A stretch of 64,000 nucleotides of DNA from a bacterium SCSIO 12827 (GTDB lineage Bacteria; Pseudomonadota; Alphaproteobacteria; Rhodospirillales; Casp-alpha2): the NCBI GenBank assembly GCA_024397995.1, contig CP073746.1, forward strand, positions 682,001 through 746,000, given 5' to 3'. Positions 50,619-58,563 of the stretch are shown piece after piece; position 1 is the first letter of the stretch; each line of letters opens with the position of its first letter. The translations under genes were made by a program, and so were the position numbers. The notes under the pieces were generated by a model. The model saw only the letters and a list, made by a program, of their open reading frames with translations. It did not search any database and was not told where the DNA came from.

Positions 50619-51539
50619 TCACGCCCCGACGAAATGCACCTTGCCCAGGCCGGTGATGTCGTATCCGCCCATGGTGTCGGCCTTGAAGCGGAAAGCTTCG
50701 GAGCGGCAGAAATCCAGGAAGGCCTGCATCGGCGGCTCGAACCAGGCCTTGCGGTCGACCAGAAGGTCGAAGCGTTCGCGCAGCACCGGCACGAATTCCA
50801 GCTTCAGCGGCGCGGCCGAGGCGCGCAGGCCCAGCGTAACTTCGCCCATATGGTCGGCGACGACCTGAGCCGCGTCTGTTTCCGTGCGCGCGGGCTCGGT
50901 CATCGTGCAGTCGCCGGGGGCGATCCCGGCCTCAGCCATAAGGTGTTCCAAAAGCGCCTGGGTGCCGGCCTCGGCCTGGCGCGGCACGATCAGGCGGCCG
51001 CGCAGGTCGGCGATGGATTTGAACTCGGGGGCGGATGCGGGGTCGACGATCAAGCCCCGTTCGCGCCAGGCGAATTCCACCAGCACACAGGGGGCCGTCG
51101 CCGCATGGCGCCGGACCCAGCCGACGTTCCAGGCCGCGTCGTCGTCGCTGCCCCCGGATTCGGGATCGAACATATGCAGGCCGGCGGCCATGCCCTCGGC
51201 ATTGGCGAACCGTTCCAGCCCGTCGGCGGAACCGTCGAAAAAGGTCGCGAGCCCGCAGCGCGATTGGCGCAGGGCCCAATCCAACAGCGGATCGTGGGAG
51301 CCCAGGAACACGCCGGGCCGCACCTTGGCCGGTTGCGGGGCCGCCCCCGTCGCGGCCATGCCCCCGCCGTCGCCGGCCATGCCCCGGGCGACCCAGGCTT
51401 CGATCTGGGCGCGGGGAAACAACAGCTTGCCCATGGCGCGGGAACAGGGAATGCGCCCGGTGGCGGCCAGGTCATAGACCTTGCGCTGCTTGATACGCAG
51501 AAAATCCGCCAGTTCCTTGGTGGTCATATATTCGGTCAT
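50619..51539 (-). CDS. excisionase-type HTH regulator fused to a periplasmic-binding-like domain
   Basis: A 306-residue cytosolic protein. Residues 1-55 form a MerR/excisionase-type HTH (MTTKELADFLRIKQRKVYDLAATGRIPCSR and FPRAQIEAWV). After a Gly-rich linker, residues about 75-300 form a PBP_like domain (VFLGSHDPLLDWALRQS, RLIVPRQAEAGTQALLEHLM). Such HTH-PBP proteins occur beside molybdate and tungstate transporters and probably bind the anion or cofactor. It converges on tupA. A CCGTTAT-N12-ATAACGG palindrome 25 bases upstream of its start resembles ModE sites. Ligand and targets are inference. Confidence 0.85.
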   Translation of the reverse strand: MTEYMTTKELADFLRIKQRKVYDLAATGRIPCSRAMGKLLFPRAQIEAWVARGMAGDGGGMAATGAAPQPAKVRPGVFLGSHDPLLDWALRQSRCGLATFFDGSADGLERFANAEGMAAGLHMFDPESGGSDDDAAWNVGWVRRHAATAPCVLVEFAWRERGLIVDPASAPEFKSIADLRGRLIVPRQAEAGTQALLEHLMAEAGIAPGDCTMTEPARTETDAAQVVADHMGEVTLGLRASAAPLKLEFVPVLRERFDLLVDRKAWFEPPMQAFLDFCRSEAFRFKADTMGGYDITGLGKVHFVGA

Positions 51540-51563
51540 GGAACGGCAGTTTTGCGGAATAAG

Positions 51564-51589
51564 CCGTTATTTACAAGATGACATAACGG
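51564..51589. promoter_or_regulatory. ModE-like palindrome upstream of the HTH-PBP regulator
   Basis: CCGTTAT-N12-ATAACGG, a perfect 7-bp inverted repeat spanning 26 bp. The outer CGTTAT...ATAACG and total spacing resemble the ModE operator of Escherichia coli modA as I recall it. It is 25 bases upstream of the regulator start and so could overlap its promoter (autoregulation). Confidence 0.55.
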
Positions 51590-51656
51590 GCAAAAGACGG
51601 CGGCGGTCATGACTCAAGCGCGATGGGGCGGGCCGGGTCGGCGATCGTGCGCCCTC

Positions 51657-52280
51657 CTAATACTCCCGCCCCCGCCGTGGCCGGTAGGTGGGCAGGGACA
51701 GCCCCCGGACGATGCCCAGGGCGCGCAGGGCGAAGCCGGCCGTGAAGCCCAGGGCGATGGCCGCATCACGCGGCACGTCGAGCCCGGCAAGGACGACATA
51801 GACCGTGGCGGCCAGCGCCGCGCAGGTGGCGTAGACCTCCTTGCGCAGGATCAAGGGCGTTTCCTGGCAGACCACGTCGCGGATCAGGCCGCCGAAGGTC
51901 GCGGTCATCATGCCCATGATGATGGCGATCAGTGGGCTGACCCCGGTCTGAAGCGCCAGTTCGGCCCCCATGACGCCATACAGCGCGATGCCCAGGCCGT
52001 CTGCCCAGAGCAGCAGGGCATGGCGGCGCTGAATCACATGGGCGGTGAAGAACAGGACCGCCGCGACGGTAAGGCAAATGATGACCGGCTTGGGGTCGGC
52101 GATCCAGAACACGTCGCGGCCCAGCAGCAGGTCGCGCAGGGTGCCGCCGCCCACGCCGGTCAGGCAGGCCATCAGGCCGAAGCCGACAAGGTCCATTTCC
52201 TTGCGGCTGGCGACCAGCGCGCCCGACGCGGCGAACACGCAAACACCAAGAAGGTCGAGAAGGGGGAGGACGGATTGCAT
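51657..52280 (-). CDS. TRIC-type (UPF0126/YicG) cation channel protein
   Basis: A 207-residue membrane protein with seven helices in two repeats. The paired Gly-rich motifs GVGGGTLRDLLLG and FGGLIRDVVCQE are diagnostic of the trimeric intracellular cation channel family. The bacterial members conduct K+ or other monovalent cations as homotrimers. It lies downstream of nothing on its strand apart from its own short promoter region. Confidence 0.92.
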   Translation of the reverse strand: MQSVLPLLDLLGVCVFAASGALVASRKEMDLVGFGLMACLTGVGGGTLRDLLLGRDVFWIADPKPVIICLTVAAVLFFTAHVIQRRHALLLWADGLGIALYGVMGAELALQTGVSPLIAIIMGMMTATFGGLIRDVVCQETPLILRKEVYATCAALAATVYVVLAGLDVPRDAAIALGFTAGFALRALGIVRGLSLPTYRPRRGREY

Positions 52281-52504
52281 GGCGTGACTGTCGCGGAATT
52301 TGCCCGGTCCGGCAAGGGGGGGCGGGAACGGGAGGGCGCGGGTGAGACGTCTTGATTATGTAAAATTGGTGCCACCCAAAACCCGCAACATGCCGTATAG
52401 TGATATTTGTCTTATTGACTGCCATGCATCCAAGGATCGTATGTCTCGGTGACAGCCGCTGGACGGATGGATGTTCCGGCAAGGGTGGCGAAAAGGGCCC
52501 GACG

Positions 52505-52837
52505 ATGATCGATCCCCTGCTGTACACCTCTCCCCGCCTGTTCACCTTCGAACACGACCGCCATCTGACCAACGCCAGCCACGGCGCCGGATGGGAGTGT
52601 GAACGGGGATATCGCGAGTCCGAGGGTGTGTGCGTCGCCGTCAAGGTTCCGGAAAACGCCTACTTCGTCGATTCATCCTATGGCGAGGGCTGGAAATGCG
52701 AGCGCGGTTATCGCCTTGAAAACGGCGCCTGCGCCGTCGTGCAGATGCCGCAAAACGCGCACCTCGACCGCACCGGAAACGACTGGGAATGCAACCCGCC
52801 CCTGATGCGACAGATGAACATCTGCCTGCAGCCCTGA
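52505..52837 (+). CDS. small cysteine-repeat protein, unknown
   Basis: A 110-residue protein made of two full repeats and one partial: GWECERGYRESEGVC (about 29-43), GWKCERGYRLENGAC (about 62-76) and DWECNPPLMRQMNIC (about 94-107). Between them lie similar V-PENAYF and MPQNAHL segments. The six Cys residues form three Cys-x10-Cys pairs, suggesting one disulfide or metal site per repeat. No signal peptide is evident from the ATG at 52505, and an in-frame start at 52400 would add 35 residues without a clear signal. I do not recognise a named family. Confidence 0.65.
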   Translation: MIDPLLYTSPRLFTFEHDRHLTNASHGAGWECERGYRESEGVCVAVKVPENAYFVDSSYGEGWKCERGYRLENGACAVVQMPQNAHLDRTGNDWECNPPLMRQMNICLQP

Positions 52838-52849
52838 GAAGGCGGCTTC

Positions 52850-53551
52850 TTACTCCGCAGCCTGGGCCCCGGTCTTTAATGCCCAGGCGAGCGCCCCCCG
52901 GCGTTCCAGGTTCTCATTGAAGGCTTCTGGAAATTCGGGCGGGACGGAGCCGGTCACCGCGTCCGTCGCGAGCAAGGCATCGACCCAGGACGCGACCAGC
53001 GGGAAATCGTCCAGCAGCCCCGTCTTCAGGTGTTCCTCGCACAGCATGAAACGCTGGAAGAAGGGGGCGTAGGCGGCGTCGACCAGGCACATGTCGGGGC
53101 CGTTGAAGTAGGGGCCGTCGTTGCCCCGTTCCTTGGCGATGGCGGCTTCGAGGCGGCTGACGCGCTGGCGCGCCGTTTCCAGTGCTCCGGCCAGGGCATC
53201 CTTGGAATCACAATAGGACAGATTGTTCAGGCCCGGGCCCCAGGCGAAGGTTGGCAGGAAATCGGTCCAGGCCCGGTTCTTGGCCCGCTTGATGGGATCG
53301 GCCGGGTGCAGGCGGGGTTCGAACACTTCGTCCAGGTATTCGGCGATGGCGTTGGATTCGAACAGGACCTCTCCGTCGACCTTCAGCACCGGCACCTTGC
53401 CGTGAGGCGAGAGGGCCAGGAACCAATCGGGCTTTTCCCGAAGGTTTACGTAGGTGACGTCGAAATCCACGCCCTTGGCGCGCAGCATGATGACGGCCCG
53501 CTGCACCCAGGGGCAGGTGACGGCGCTGATCAGGTGGAATGTCTCCGGCAT
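52850..53551 (-). CDS. glutathione S-transferase family protein
   Basis: A 233-residue GST. The N-terminal thioredoxin fold carries TCPWVQRAVIML, where a Cys begins the helix as in omega/beta-like classes, then PHGKVPVLKVDG with the cis-Pro and FESNAIAEYLDE, which binds the glutathione gamma-glutamyl part. The C-terminal helical domain starts near residue 95. It conjugates or reduces with glutathione; the substrate is unknown. It is transcribed in the same direction as the upstream NMT1-like gene (about a 44-base gap). Confidence 0.9.
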   Translation of the reverse strand: MPETFHLISAVTCPWVQRAVIMLRAKGVDFDVTYVNLREKPDWFLALSPHGKVPVLKVDGEVLFESNAIAEYLDEVFEPRLHPADPIKRAKNRAWTDFLPTFAWGPGLNNLSYCDSKDALAGALETARQRVSRLEAAIAKERGNDGPYFNGPDMCLVDAAYAPFFQRFMLCEEHLKTGLLDDFPLVASWVDALLATDAVTGSVPPEFPEAFNENLERRGALAWALKTGAQAAE

Positions 53552-53594
53552 GGCGTCGTCTCCCGGCCCTGGTTGCGTGGTTCGTCGGCTATCC

Positions 53595-54485
53595 TCAATC
53601 GGTCTCGGGCGGCAGGCAGCACACCGCCTCGTAGGGATAGCGTTCCTTCAGCGTGCCGAAGTGTTCGAACACGTCCTGAGTCACTGCATAGGCTTCCTTG
53701 GTGATCTCGACATGGGGCGTCCAGCAGCCGAGTTTTTGATAGGTCGCGATGCAGTCGGCCAGCACGTCCTCGTCGATTTCGGGGAAATAGGAGCTTTCCG
53801 CCTTGGCGATCTCGATGGCCGGGGTTTCGTTCATGTAGATGCGGGTTTTCTTGTAGGCGCGCATGAAGGCCTTGGCCGTGTCCGTCGCCAGCCATTCCGG
53901 CGTGGCGCACAGGCTGGAGAATCCGTTGGGGCCGATCTGCGGGCCGACCTGGGCGACGACATGGCCGATGCCGTCTTTTTCCAGCTGCTGCGGGAACGGG
54001 CCTTGCTGCTGCACATAGTCGCCAAGGCCGTCGCGGAAGGCCTTGTCGATATCGGCGGCGCCGCCCGGGGTGATCAGATTGATTTTCGAGAAATCGATGC
54101 CCGCCTTGTGACAGGCGTACATGAACATGGCGCGCGGCTGCCCGCCGCCGAAACAGACAAGATCGGCTCCTTCGAGCTTTTTCCAGGTGAAATCTGGGTC
54201 TGCTTCGCGCCCGGTGACGAAGAAGCCGTCCATTTCGTTGATCTGGGCAAAATGCTTGACCTTGGGCGTCTCGCCCTTCCCAAGCGTGGTGAAACCCTGG
54301 GACAGGGCCGATTGCACCACATCGGCAGAGCCGTCGAGCAGGGCGTCGATTGCCGACTTGCCCGGCGGTGATACGGACCAGTTCGGCTCAAGGCCCTCGG
54401 CCTTGAGGAAGCCGCCGGACATGGTGGAAATGAGCGGCGAATAGAACGCCGAGAACAGGGTGAACTGGATGTTGATCTTGGTCAT
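53595..54485 (-). CDS. NMT1/THI5-like (ABC substrate-binding type) protein without signal peptide
   Basis: A 296-residue periplasmic-binding-fold protein. It opens MTKINIQFTLFSAFYSPLISTMSGGFLKAEGLEPNWSVSPPGKSAIDALLDGSADVVQSALSQG is the NMT1-type start in outline: two-lobed domain with the SAFYSPL loop near residue 12 and the GSADVVQS segment near residue 53. Most relatives are exported thiamine-precursor or sulfonate-binding lipoproteins, but this one has no hydrophobic signal and no permease or ATPase gene beside it. It may be cytosolic, perhaps catalytic or sensory. The downstream neighbour is a GST gene. Confidence 0.75.
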   Translation of the reverse strand: MTKINIQFTLFSAFYSPLISTMSGGFLKAEGLEPNWSVSPPGKSAIDALLDGSADVVQSALSQGFTTLGKGETPKVKHFAQINEMDGFFVTGREADPDFTWKKLEGADLVCFGGGQPRAMFMYACHKAGIDFSKINLITPGGAADIDKAFRDGLGDYVQQQGPFPQQLEKDGIGHVVAQVGPQIGPNGFSSLCATPEWLATDTAKAFMRAYKKTRIYMNETPAIEIAKAESSYFPEIDEDVLADCIATYQKLGCWTPHVEITKEAYAVTQDVFEHFGTLKERYPYEAVCCLPPETD

Positions 54486-54586
54486 GGTTTCCCCCTTAGG
54501 GACTGGAATTCGGTTGGTTGATCTCGTTGGCCAAGCAGCCTAACGGTTCACGCCCGGACGTCAAGGATGGGGGGGGAGGCCGGCGT

Positions 54587-56083
54587 TCAGGCGGAAACGA
54601 CGCGCAGCGGCGGCTGATCGCCGCCGTCCGGATTCAGCGGAAACCGCGCCGTGACCAACGTGCCTTCGCCCGGTGTGCTGTCGATGATCAGCGTGCCGCC
54701 ATGGGCCTCGGTCAGGGATTTGACGATGGACAGGCCCAGCCCTGTGCCGGTCTGCGACAGATGCGGGTTGGAATGGCTGCGGGTGAAGGGTTCGGTGACG
54801 GTCGCAAGTGCGCTTTCAGGAATGCCGACGCCCGTATCCTCGACCATGAGTGACAGGGTATCGCCGGTCTGCGTCACGCTGACGCTGACGCGGCCGCTGG
54901 GATTCGTGAACTTGATGGCGTTGGACAAGAGATTGAGGGCGACCTGCACCACCGCGCGGCGGTCGGCGGTCAGCGTCGGGATGTCCTGCGCGACATTGAC
55001 CTCGACGGTGATGGCCTTGTCTTCGGCCATTGTCGCGAAGGTTCCCACGCAGTCCTCGATTACGACGCGCAGATTGACCGGCTCCATGATCAGCAACCGC
55101 TTGCCTGCCTCGATGGTCGAGATATCGAGCACATCGTTGACCAGCGCCAGCATCAGTTCGCCGGAATCGCGGATGTTGTCGGCATACCCCTTGTACCGCT
55201 TGTCACCCAGCGGCCCGAAGATCTCGTTGCCGAGAAGCTGGCTGAACCCCAGGATCGCGTTGAGTGGGGTGCGGAATTCGTGGCTCATGGTCGCCAGGAA
55301 CTGGGACTTGGCCCGGTTGGCCTCAATGGCGCTTTCCGTTGCCTCGCGCAGGGACTGCTCGGCCGCCTTGCGCGCCGATATGTCCTGAATGAACGAGACA
55401 TAGTTGAGAACCTCGCCGTCGTCGCCGCGGATGATCGACGACGACACGCTGCCCCAGACCACATGGCCGTCCTTGTGCAGATAGCGCTTTTCCATGGAGA
55501 TGACCTCGACCTCGCCGTCTGCCAGACGCTGGCGAAGTTCAAGGCTATGCAGCAGGTCGTCGGGATGGGTCAGAATCTCGTAGGGATTGTCGAGCAGGTC
55601 GGCCTGCGAATACCCGACAAGGTCGCAGAAGGCGTCGTTGACGCGCACGCGGGTCGATCCGTCGGGCGCGTGCAGGACCATGCCCACGGCGGCGTTGTCG
55701 AACACGCTGCGCAACACGGCGTCTTTGCGCCGGATCTCGTCGACCTCGCGCAGTTCCCGGGGCAGCCAGTGGCGGATCAAAAGAACCAGGACCAAGACCC
55801 CGGCGGCGATGTTAACGCCCTTGGGGAACAGCAATAACGATGGATCGCCAAGGACTTCGGCCCAGCTCTCCGGGAACACGCCCAATCGTGAATTGTGGTA
55901 CGCGCCGAAATAGACGTTTTCAAGCACCGTGCGGAAGGCATCGATCGACAGGATGACCAGCAGCACCGCGATGCCGCCGCCCGCCAGTTTGGACTGACGC
56001 AGCTTGACCACATATAGAACGAGGATGACCAGCCATAAAGCGGTCACCACCCAATAGGAAATTGGTGCGAAATACTCCAGCAT
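54587..56083 (-). CDS. membrane PAS sensor histidine kinase
   Basis: A 498-residue kinase. Three hydrophobic helices occupy about 7-29, 36-54 and 87-107. A PAS domain with PAC-like end follows (about 120-240, VFDNAAVGMVLHAPDG). HisKA contains SHEFRTPLN near residue 266, and the ATPase domain has NLLSNAIKF, DTGVGIP and GTGLGLSI. It ends with a short Pro-containing tail. It is the second of two adjacent membrane kinases with very similar cores. No receiver protein is encoded nearby. Confidence 0.93.
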   Translation of the reverse strand: MLEYFAPISYWVVTALWLVILVLYVVKLRQSKLAGGGIAVLLVILSIDAFRTVLENVYFGAYHNSRLGVFPESWAEVLGDPSLLLFPKGVNIAAGVLVLVLLIRHWLPRELREVDEIRRKDAVLRSVFDNAAVGMVLHAPDGSTRVRVNDAFCDLVGYSQADLLDNPYEILTHPDDLLHSLELRQRLADGEVEVISMEKRYLHKDGHVVWGSVSSSIIRGDDGEVLNYVSFIQDISARKAAEQSLREATESAIEANRAKSQFLATMSHEFRTPLNAILGFSQLLGNEIFGPLGDKRYKGYADNIRDSGELMLALVNDVLDISTIEAGKRLLIMEPVNLRVVIEDCVGTFATMAEDKAITVEVNVAQDIPTLTADRRAVVQVALNLLSNAIKFTNPSGRVSVSVTQTGDTLSLMVEDTGVGIPESALATVTEPFTRSHSNPHLSQTGTGLGLSIVKSLTEAHGGTLIIDSTPGEGTLVTARFPLNPDGGDQPPLRVVSA

Positions 56084-56186
56084 CAGGTGGTCCGGCTTGA
56101 TTCTCCCCTAGACGAAGACTCCCACATTTGTCGCCAGGGTTGCAACCTTTGCGGCTGACTCGCGAATTTCAAGGATGATTGCGGGA

Positions 56187-57560
56187 TCATGCGCGGACCG
56201 CGCGGTCGGCCGGAAAGCGGACGGTCACGGTCGTGCCCTCGCCCGGTGCGCTGATCAGGGTCAGGCTGCCGCCGTGCAGTTCGACCAGCTGTTTGGAGAC
56301 GGACAGGCCCAGACCGGTGCCGATATGGCTGCGGTCCGACGATATGCCGGCCTGCCCGAACGGTTCCAGAACCAGGGGGATGTCTTCGGCCGCGATGCCG
56401 ATGCCCGTATCGGTGAAACTGATGGCGATACGGCCGTCATCCTCGACCCTTGCGGCGACCTCGACCCGTCCGCCCGGAATATTGAATTTCACGGCGTTCG
56501 ACAACAGGTTCAGGACCACCTGCATGACATATCGGGTGTCGGCGAATAGCCTCGGGGTTCCGGTTTCGCAGGTGCAGGTCAGGGCCAAGGCCTTGGCTTC
56601 GGCCTCGGTCTTGAGCATGTGGCAGGCCTGTTCGAGGGTCTCCGGCAGGTCGATTTCGCTTTCATTCAGGGTGACCTGACCGGCTTCGATCTTGGACAGG
56701 TCCAACAGATCGTTGATGAGCTGCAACAGGTGTTCGGCCGAGCGTTGGATGTCGCGGGCATATTCCAGATGTTTGTCCGCAGAAATACCGAAATCCTTGC
56801 CCAACGACATGACTTGCGAAAACCCGATGATGGAATTCAGCGGCGTGCGCAATTCGTGGCTCATGTTGGCGAGGAATTCCGACTTTGCCCGATTGGCCTG
56901 CTCGGCGTCCATCAGCGCATCATTGATGCGCCGTTCCGTCGCCTTCTGTTCCGTGATGTCCGTGGAAAAGGTGCCGATGCCGACGATTGCGCCGTCTTCG
57001 CCGATGACCGGAAACTTGGTGCAGAGATGAACATGGTCGCCGTCCTCATGGGGGATGACATGTTCTTCGCTCACCTCCTGCCGTGTTTCCACGGCCCGGC
57101 ATTCCTGGTCCCGGAATATCTTGGCGAGGTCTTTCGGGAACACGTTGCTGGCATCCAGGCCTTCGGCCTTGGCGGGGTCTAGGCCAAACTGGGTCGTGTA
57201 TTGTTTGTTCATCAGAAGATAACGGCCGTCCGCATGCTTGAGCGCGACCAGCGCCGGAGCATGGTCGATGAAGGCGCGCAAGGTGCCTTCGCTGCGGCGG
57301 TAGGCTTCTTCGGCGGCCTGTTGTTTTTTAAGGATCCAGCCGATGACCCCGGCCGGCACGAACATGGCGACGGCGGCGAAGACGGTGGCCGTCAGTACAT
57401 GTTCCCAGCGGTCGATGCGTTCCGGATGCGGCGATCCATGGGCGAAGGTCTCGGCGGCATCACCCGCAACCGTGAACTCCCATAGGTATGCGAGCCCGAA
57501 CACGGCGGCCAGGGTTGCTCCGTACAACGCGAACAGTTGGCGGTTGTTCAACAGCGCCAT
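56187..57560 (-). CDS. membrane PAS sensor histidine kinase
   Basis: A 457-residue kinase. Two hydrophobic helices (about 8-29 and 54-75) bracket a short periplasmic loop. A PAS domain (about 85-200, FIDHAPALVALKHADGRYLLMNKQY) precedes HisKA (SHELRTPLN near residue 233) and the ATPase domain (NLLSNAVKF, DTGIGIA, GTGLGLSV). It lies about 100 bases upstream of the next kinase gene and about 110 bases after the HMG-CoA lyase gene, all on the minus strand. Confidence 0.93.
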   Translation of the reverse strand: MALLNNRQLFALYGATLAAVFGLAYLWEFTVAGDAAETFAHGSPHPERIDRWEHVLTATVFAAVAMFVPAGVIGWILKKQQAAEEAYRRSEGTLRAFIDHAPALVALKHADGRYLLMNKQYTTQFGLDPAKAEGLDASNVFPKDLAKIFRDQECRAVETRQEVSEEHVIPHEDGDHVHLCTKFPVIGEDGAIVGIGTFSTDITEQKATERRINDALMDAEQANRAKSEFLANMSHELRTPLNSIIGFSQVMSLGKDFGISADKHLEYARDIQRSAEHLLQLINDLLDLSKIEAGQVTLNESEIDLPETLEQACHMLKTEAEAKALALTCTCETGTPRLFADTRYVMQVVLNLLSNAVKFNIPGGRVEVAARVEDDGRIAISFTDTGIGIAAEDIPLVLEPFGQAGISSDRSHIGTGLGLSVSKQLVELHGGSLTLISAPGEGTTVTVRFPADRAVRA

Positions 57561-57673
57561 CCTTCAAGAGCGCCCGCGTTCTTCTGCGCGGGTCGGCGGC
57601 CCGTTCCGGGCCAGTTATTAATCGCATATACCGGGATCCGGCTTGGGTCCAGCATATCCGCATGTTCGGGAGG

Positions 57674-58543
57674 TTACCCGCGATTTTCTTCCCCCAACGC
57701 AAGACCCGCGACAAAGGCTTCGGCGGCGGCCAGGCCGGCCCGGTCGATGCCGGTGGCGAAACCGGCGCGGTCCAGGTAATCGACCACGCGGCCCGTCGCC
57801 ACGTTGCCCTTGGCCCCCGGCGCGTAGGGACAGCCGCCCAACCCGCCGACGGAGGAATCGAAGGTCCTGAGGCCATTTTCCAGGCTGACCGCGATGTTGT
57901 CGAGCGCGCGGCCGCCGGTGTCGTGGAAATGACCGGCAAGGTTGGCGGCTTCGGAAATGTTCAGAACCGCGTCTAGCATGGCGGCGACGGCCTCGGGTGC
58001 GGCCTTGCCGATGCTGTCGCCGAGGGAGACCTCATAACAGCCAAGGGCGAACAACGCCTCGGTCACGCGGGCGGCGGCCTCCGGCGGCACGGAGCCGGAA
58101 TAGGGGCAGTCGGTGACGCAGGACACGTATCCCCGCACGGGAATGCCGTCGGCCTTGGCCGCCTCGACCACGGGGCGAAATCGTTCCAGGCTTTCCGCGA
58201 TGGAACAGTTGATGTTCTTCTGGCTGAAGGCTTCGGACGCGGCGGCGAACACGGCAACCTCGTCGACCCGGGCCGTCTTGGCGGCTTCATAGCCCTTCAT
58301 ATTGGGGGTCAGGGCGGCATAGGTCACGCCGGGCTTGCGGGTGATGGCGGCCATGACTTCGGCGGCGTCGGCCATCTGCGGCACCCATTTGGGAGAGACG
58401 AAACTGGTCGCCTCGATCTTCTGGAATCCGGCCGCGGCCAAAAGGTCGATCAGGCGTACCTTGTCGGTTGCCGGGATCAGGCGTTTTTCGTTCTGCAGGC
58501 CGTCGCGGGGCCCGACCTCGTAAATGGTGACGGTATCGGCCAT
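57674..58543 (-). CDS. hydroxymethylglutaryl-CoA lyase
   Basis: A 289-residue TIM-barrel enzyme that splits HMG-CoA to acetoacetate and acetyl-CoA, the last step of leucine breakdown. The N-terminal EVGPRDGLQNEKR holds metal and substrate residues, HFHDTGGRAL supplies metal His ligands, and GGCPYAPGAKGNVAT carries the catalytic Cys signature. The start at 58543 follows GAGAGGA and drops 45 residues of an overlapping frame. It begins 20 bases after the carboxylase beta gene, completing an ivd-mccB-hmgL operon. Confidence 0.94.
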   Translation of the reverse strand: MADTVTIYEVGPRDGLQNEKRLIPATDKVRLIDLLAAAGFQKIEATSFVSPKWVPQMADAAEVMAAITRKPGVTYAALTPNMKGYEAAKTARVDEVAVFAAASEAFSQKNINCSIAESLERFRPVVEAAKADGIPVRGYVSCVTDCPYSGSVPPEAAARVTEALFALGCYEVSLGDSIGKAAPEAVAAMLDAVLNISEAANLAGHFHDTGGRALDNIAVSLENGLRTFDSSVGGLGGCPYAPGAKGNVATGRVVDYLDRAGFATGIDRAGLAAAEAFVAGLALGEENRG

Positions 58544-58563
58544 GGCGCTCAATCCTCTCGGGC

